Shown: in pieces, positions 62,705 to 64,000 of the stretch
Layout: each line of letters begins with the position of its first letter
Position numbering within the stretch: position 1 is the stretch's first letter
Source of the DNA: Spirogloea muscicola
Lineage: Eukaryota; Streptophyta; Zygnematophyceae; Spirogloeales; Spirogloeaceae
Length of the DNA stretch: 64,000 bases
Direction: 5' to 3'
Assembly: GCA_009602725.1 (NCBI GenBank)
Contig: WELB01000012.1
Location: 858,189 to 922,188 of the forward strand
Position numbers and translations under genes: made by a program
The notes under the pieces: model-generated
The model's input: the letters and a program-made list of their open reading frames with translations, nothing else
Told to the model about the DNA's origin: nothing
Databases searched by the model: none

Positions 62705-63907
62705 TCATAATATTGTGCAGCCCCCGCACTTGTTCGTCTTTGGAGCATCCGCCTGCTGCTGAGCTGCAGCACCTCAAAAACAAAAGACAATCCAACACAA
62801 CTGACAATCAGTGATGGGGGTCTGTGCAGACAAGACTTTAGACCTGTGCTGTAAGCCCTCCTCTAAAGCAAGCGTGCCGCCGACAGTAAAGGGGAGGTTT
62901 GCAAGCACAACTCTCCCTGCCATAACATGATTCAGCACATAACTTGCTGAGTGGAGAAACAGGTCCTAAAAAAAGTGGGCGTTGATGTGACATGACACCA
63001 CGTGAAATCTGGCTATATGTTCTTCGCTGGCCAGGTCAAGCGTGTGCCAGACATGGAAGGGCATGCAATTTGCAGAAAAGCAGGCAGTGGAGCCACTCAC
63101 ACTGGACTTTGTCTGCCGAGGGCGGCCGGACGACGACGTGCATTGTGAGTACAACGCCCGGGAACTCGCCAGCAGGAACCCGCGTCTCCTGCAGTGTCTT
63201 GGTGTTTTCCAGGATCTTGCCAGCGTTGATCAGCTTCAGGTCGCTCACCGACTTTGGTGCACCCGCTTTCTCTGTACGACCGCGTATGAGGAACAATGGC
63301 TGTCAGTCAAGTTATGGCAAAAGCGGGTTCTCAGCAGAACTTAGAAGGCTTCTGGGATGCTGTTGAGACAAGAGGGCTTCAGGCAGTCCGCCCCAATAGC
63401 ATAACCGCATGCCGCTGATGCTGTTGCCAACAGTGCCGCATCGGGCCACAACGCCACAAGCGAAGCCGGCGGATGCCACAGCGACCAAGTAAGGTGGGAA
63501 TGTGGCCGCTTCTGCCTAGGGCCTCCTGGCGACACGGAACGCTAACGGGGAAGCTCTGCAGGACCTGCCGTTTGCAAACCCGGCTACGATAGCCAACAAA
63601 GCCGGTGCAAAGGGGAACCGGGGTGACACCGCTGTCACTGCGGGCCAACCCAACAGAGCCACATGGCCACGCCGCACGCTAGTTGGCGCAGAAGCGGCGG
63701 CTGGAGGAGTCCAACGAGGTGGCCCTGACGGCGGGGCGGGGGCTCTGTCGCAGCCAGGGACTGACCTGAGGGCCACTGGGAAATGATGGACTCCTTGAGG
63801 GCCTGCACGGTGGTGGCGGGCGCGAACTTGGTGGGCCCGATGTCCGTCCCGTCGTACAGCCGGAACTTGATGTCCACCGCCTCGTCCGTCGCCACCGCCG
63901 CCGCCAT
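62705..63907 (-). CDS. MUB: Membrane-anchored ubiquitin-fold protein (MUB)
   Basis: This is a complete three-exon gene: 63907-63766, 63271-63108 and 62758-62705, 360 nt, 119 residues. It starts MAAAVATDEAVDIKFRLYDG, with TDIGPTKFAPATTVQALKES next. SVSDLKLINAGKILENTKTL and GVVLTMHVVVRPP cover the rest of the ubiquitin fold. It ends TNKCGGCTIL: the terminal CTIL is a CaaX box whose final Leu predicts geranylgeranylation, with an adjacent Cys that could be palmitoylated. MUBs sit at the plasma membrane and recruit E2 ubiquitin-conjugating enzymes. Length and layout equal those of plant MUBs, so the model is probably exact. Confidence 0.93.
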
Positions 63908-64000
63908 GGCCGCCGCTCGCCGCTCCCTCGGCGGACGGTCAGAGGGGGGCGGGGAGTCGAGCGCACGCCGCTCAGAGCGTGCCGGCGGCGGCGGCCGCGG

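Overview
The window looks like nuclear DNA of a green alga (Viridiplantae, probably Chlorophyta; a trebouxiophyte is my guess, not a demonstrated placement). Genes carry many short exons, with introns mostly 100-450 nt, and the gene set is plant-type: a protease-dead plastid FtsH (FtsHi4), a fused plant-type molybdenum cofactor sulfurase, a MYB-CC coiled coil, a membrane-anchored ubiquitin-fold protein and the meiotic helicase MER3. There are no operons. First exons are GC-rich with triplet runs. Two N gaps (5458-5637, 31461-31621) sit in such runs.

Layout. 1-2.3 kb: dispersed repeats. 2.4-4.3 kb: an unrecognised plus-strand gene. 5.1-5.3 kb: repeat copy. 5.4-7.85 kb: glycogen-binding (AMPK1_CBM) gene (+). 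8.58-14.2 kb: FtsHi4 (-). 14.5-15.5 kb: RRM protein (-), head to head with a UBP25-like deubiquitinase (+, 15.65-18.98 kb). 19.9-26.7 kb: MoCo sulfurase (-), convergent with the deubiquitinase. 27.96 kb: tRNA-Gly(CCC). 28-31 kb: no recognised gene.

31.6-49.5 kb is an accessory, repeat-built block. Three inverted pairs of one repeat family are present: a foldback at 32.06-33.19 kb, a pair of about 3.5-kb arms at 33.95-37.64 and 46.08-49.48 kb, and a second foldback at 42.42-44.59 kb nested between those arms. Between the large arms also lie a truncated reverse transcriptase and the 3' end of a MYB-CC gene. Each large arm carries an intact TPX2-like exon.

50.86-57.79 kb: MER3/HFM1 helicase (-). 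58.2-59.66 kb: an element with 121-bp inverted ends, an internal minisatellite and a possible retroelement endonuclease ORF. 61.66-62.39 kb: unrecognised gene (-). 62.7-63.9 kb: complete three-exon MUB gene (-).

Exon models were built by eye from splice sites, reading-phase continuity and remembered family sequence. At least five introns appear to use GC-AG borders. I found no CRISPR array, bacterial operon or obvious new defence system; the most unusual content is the nested inverted-repeat architecture at 32-49.5 kb.
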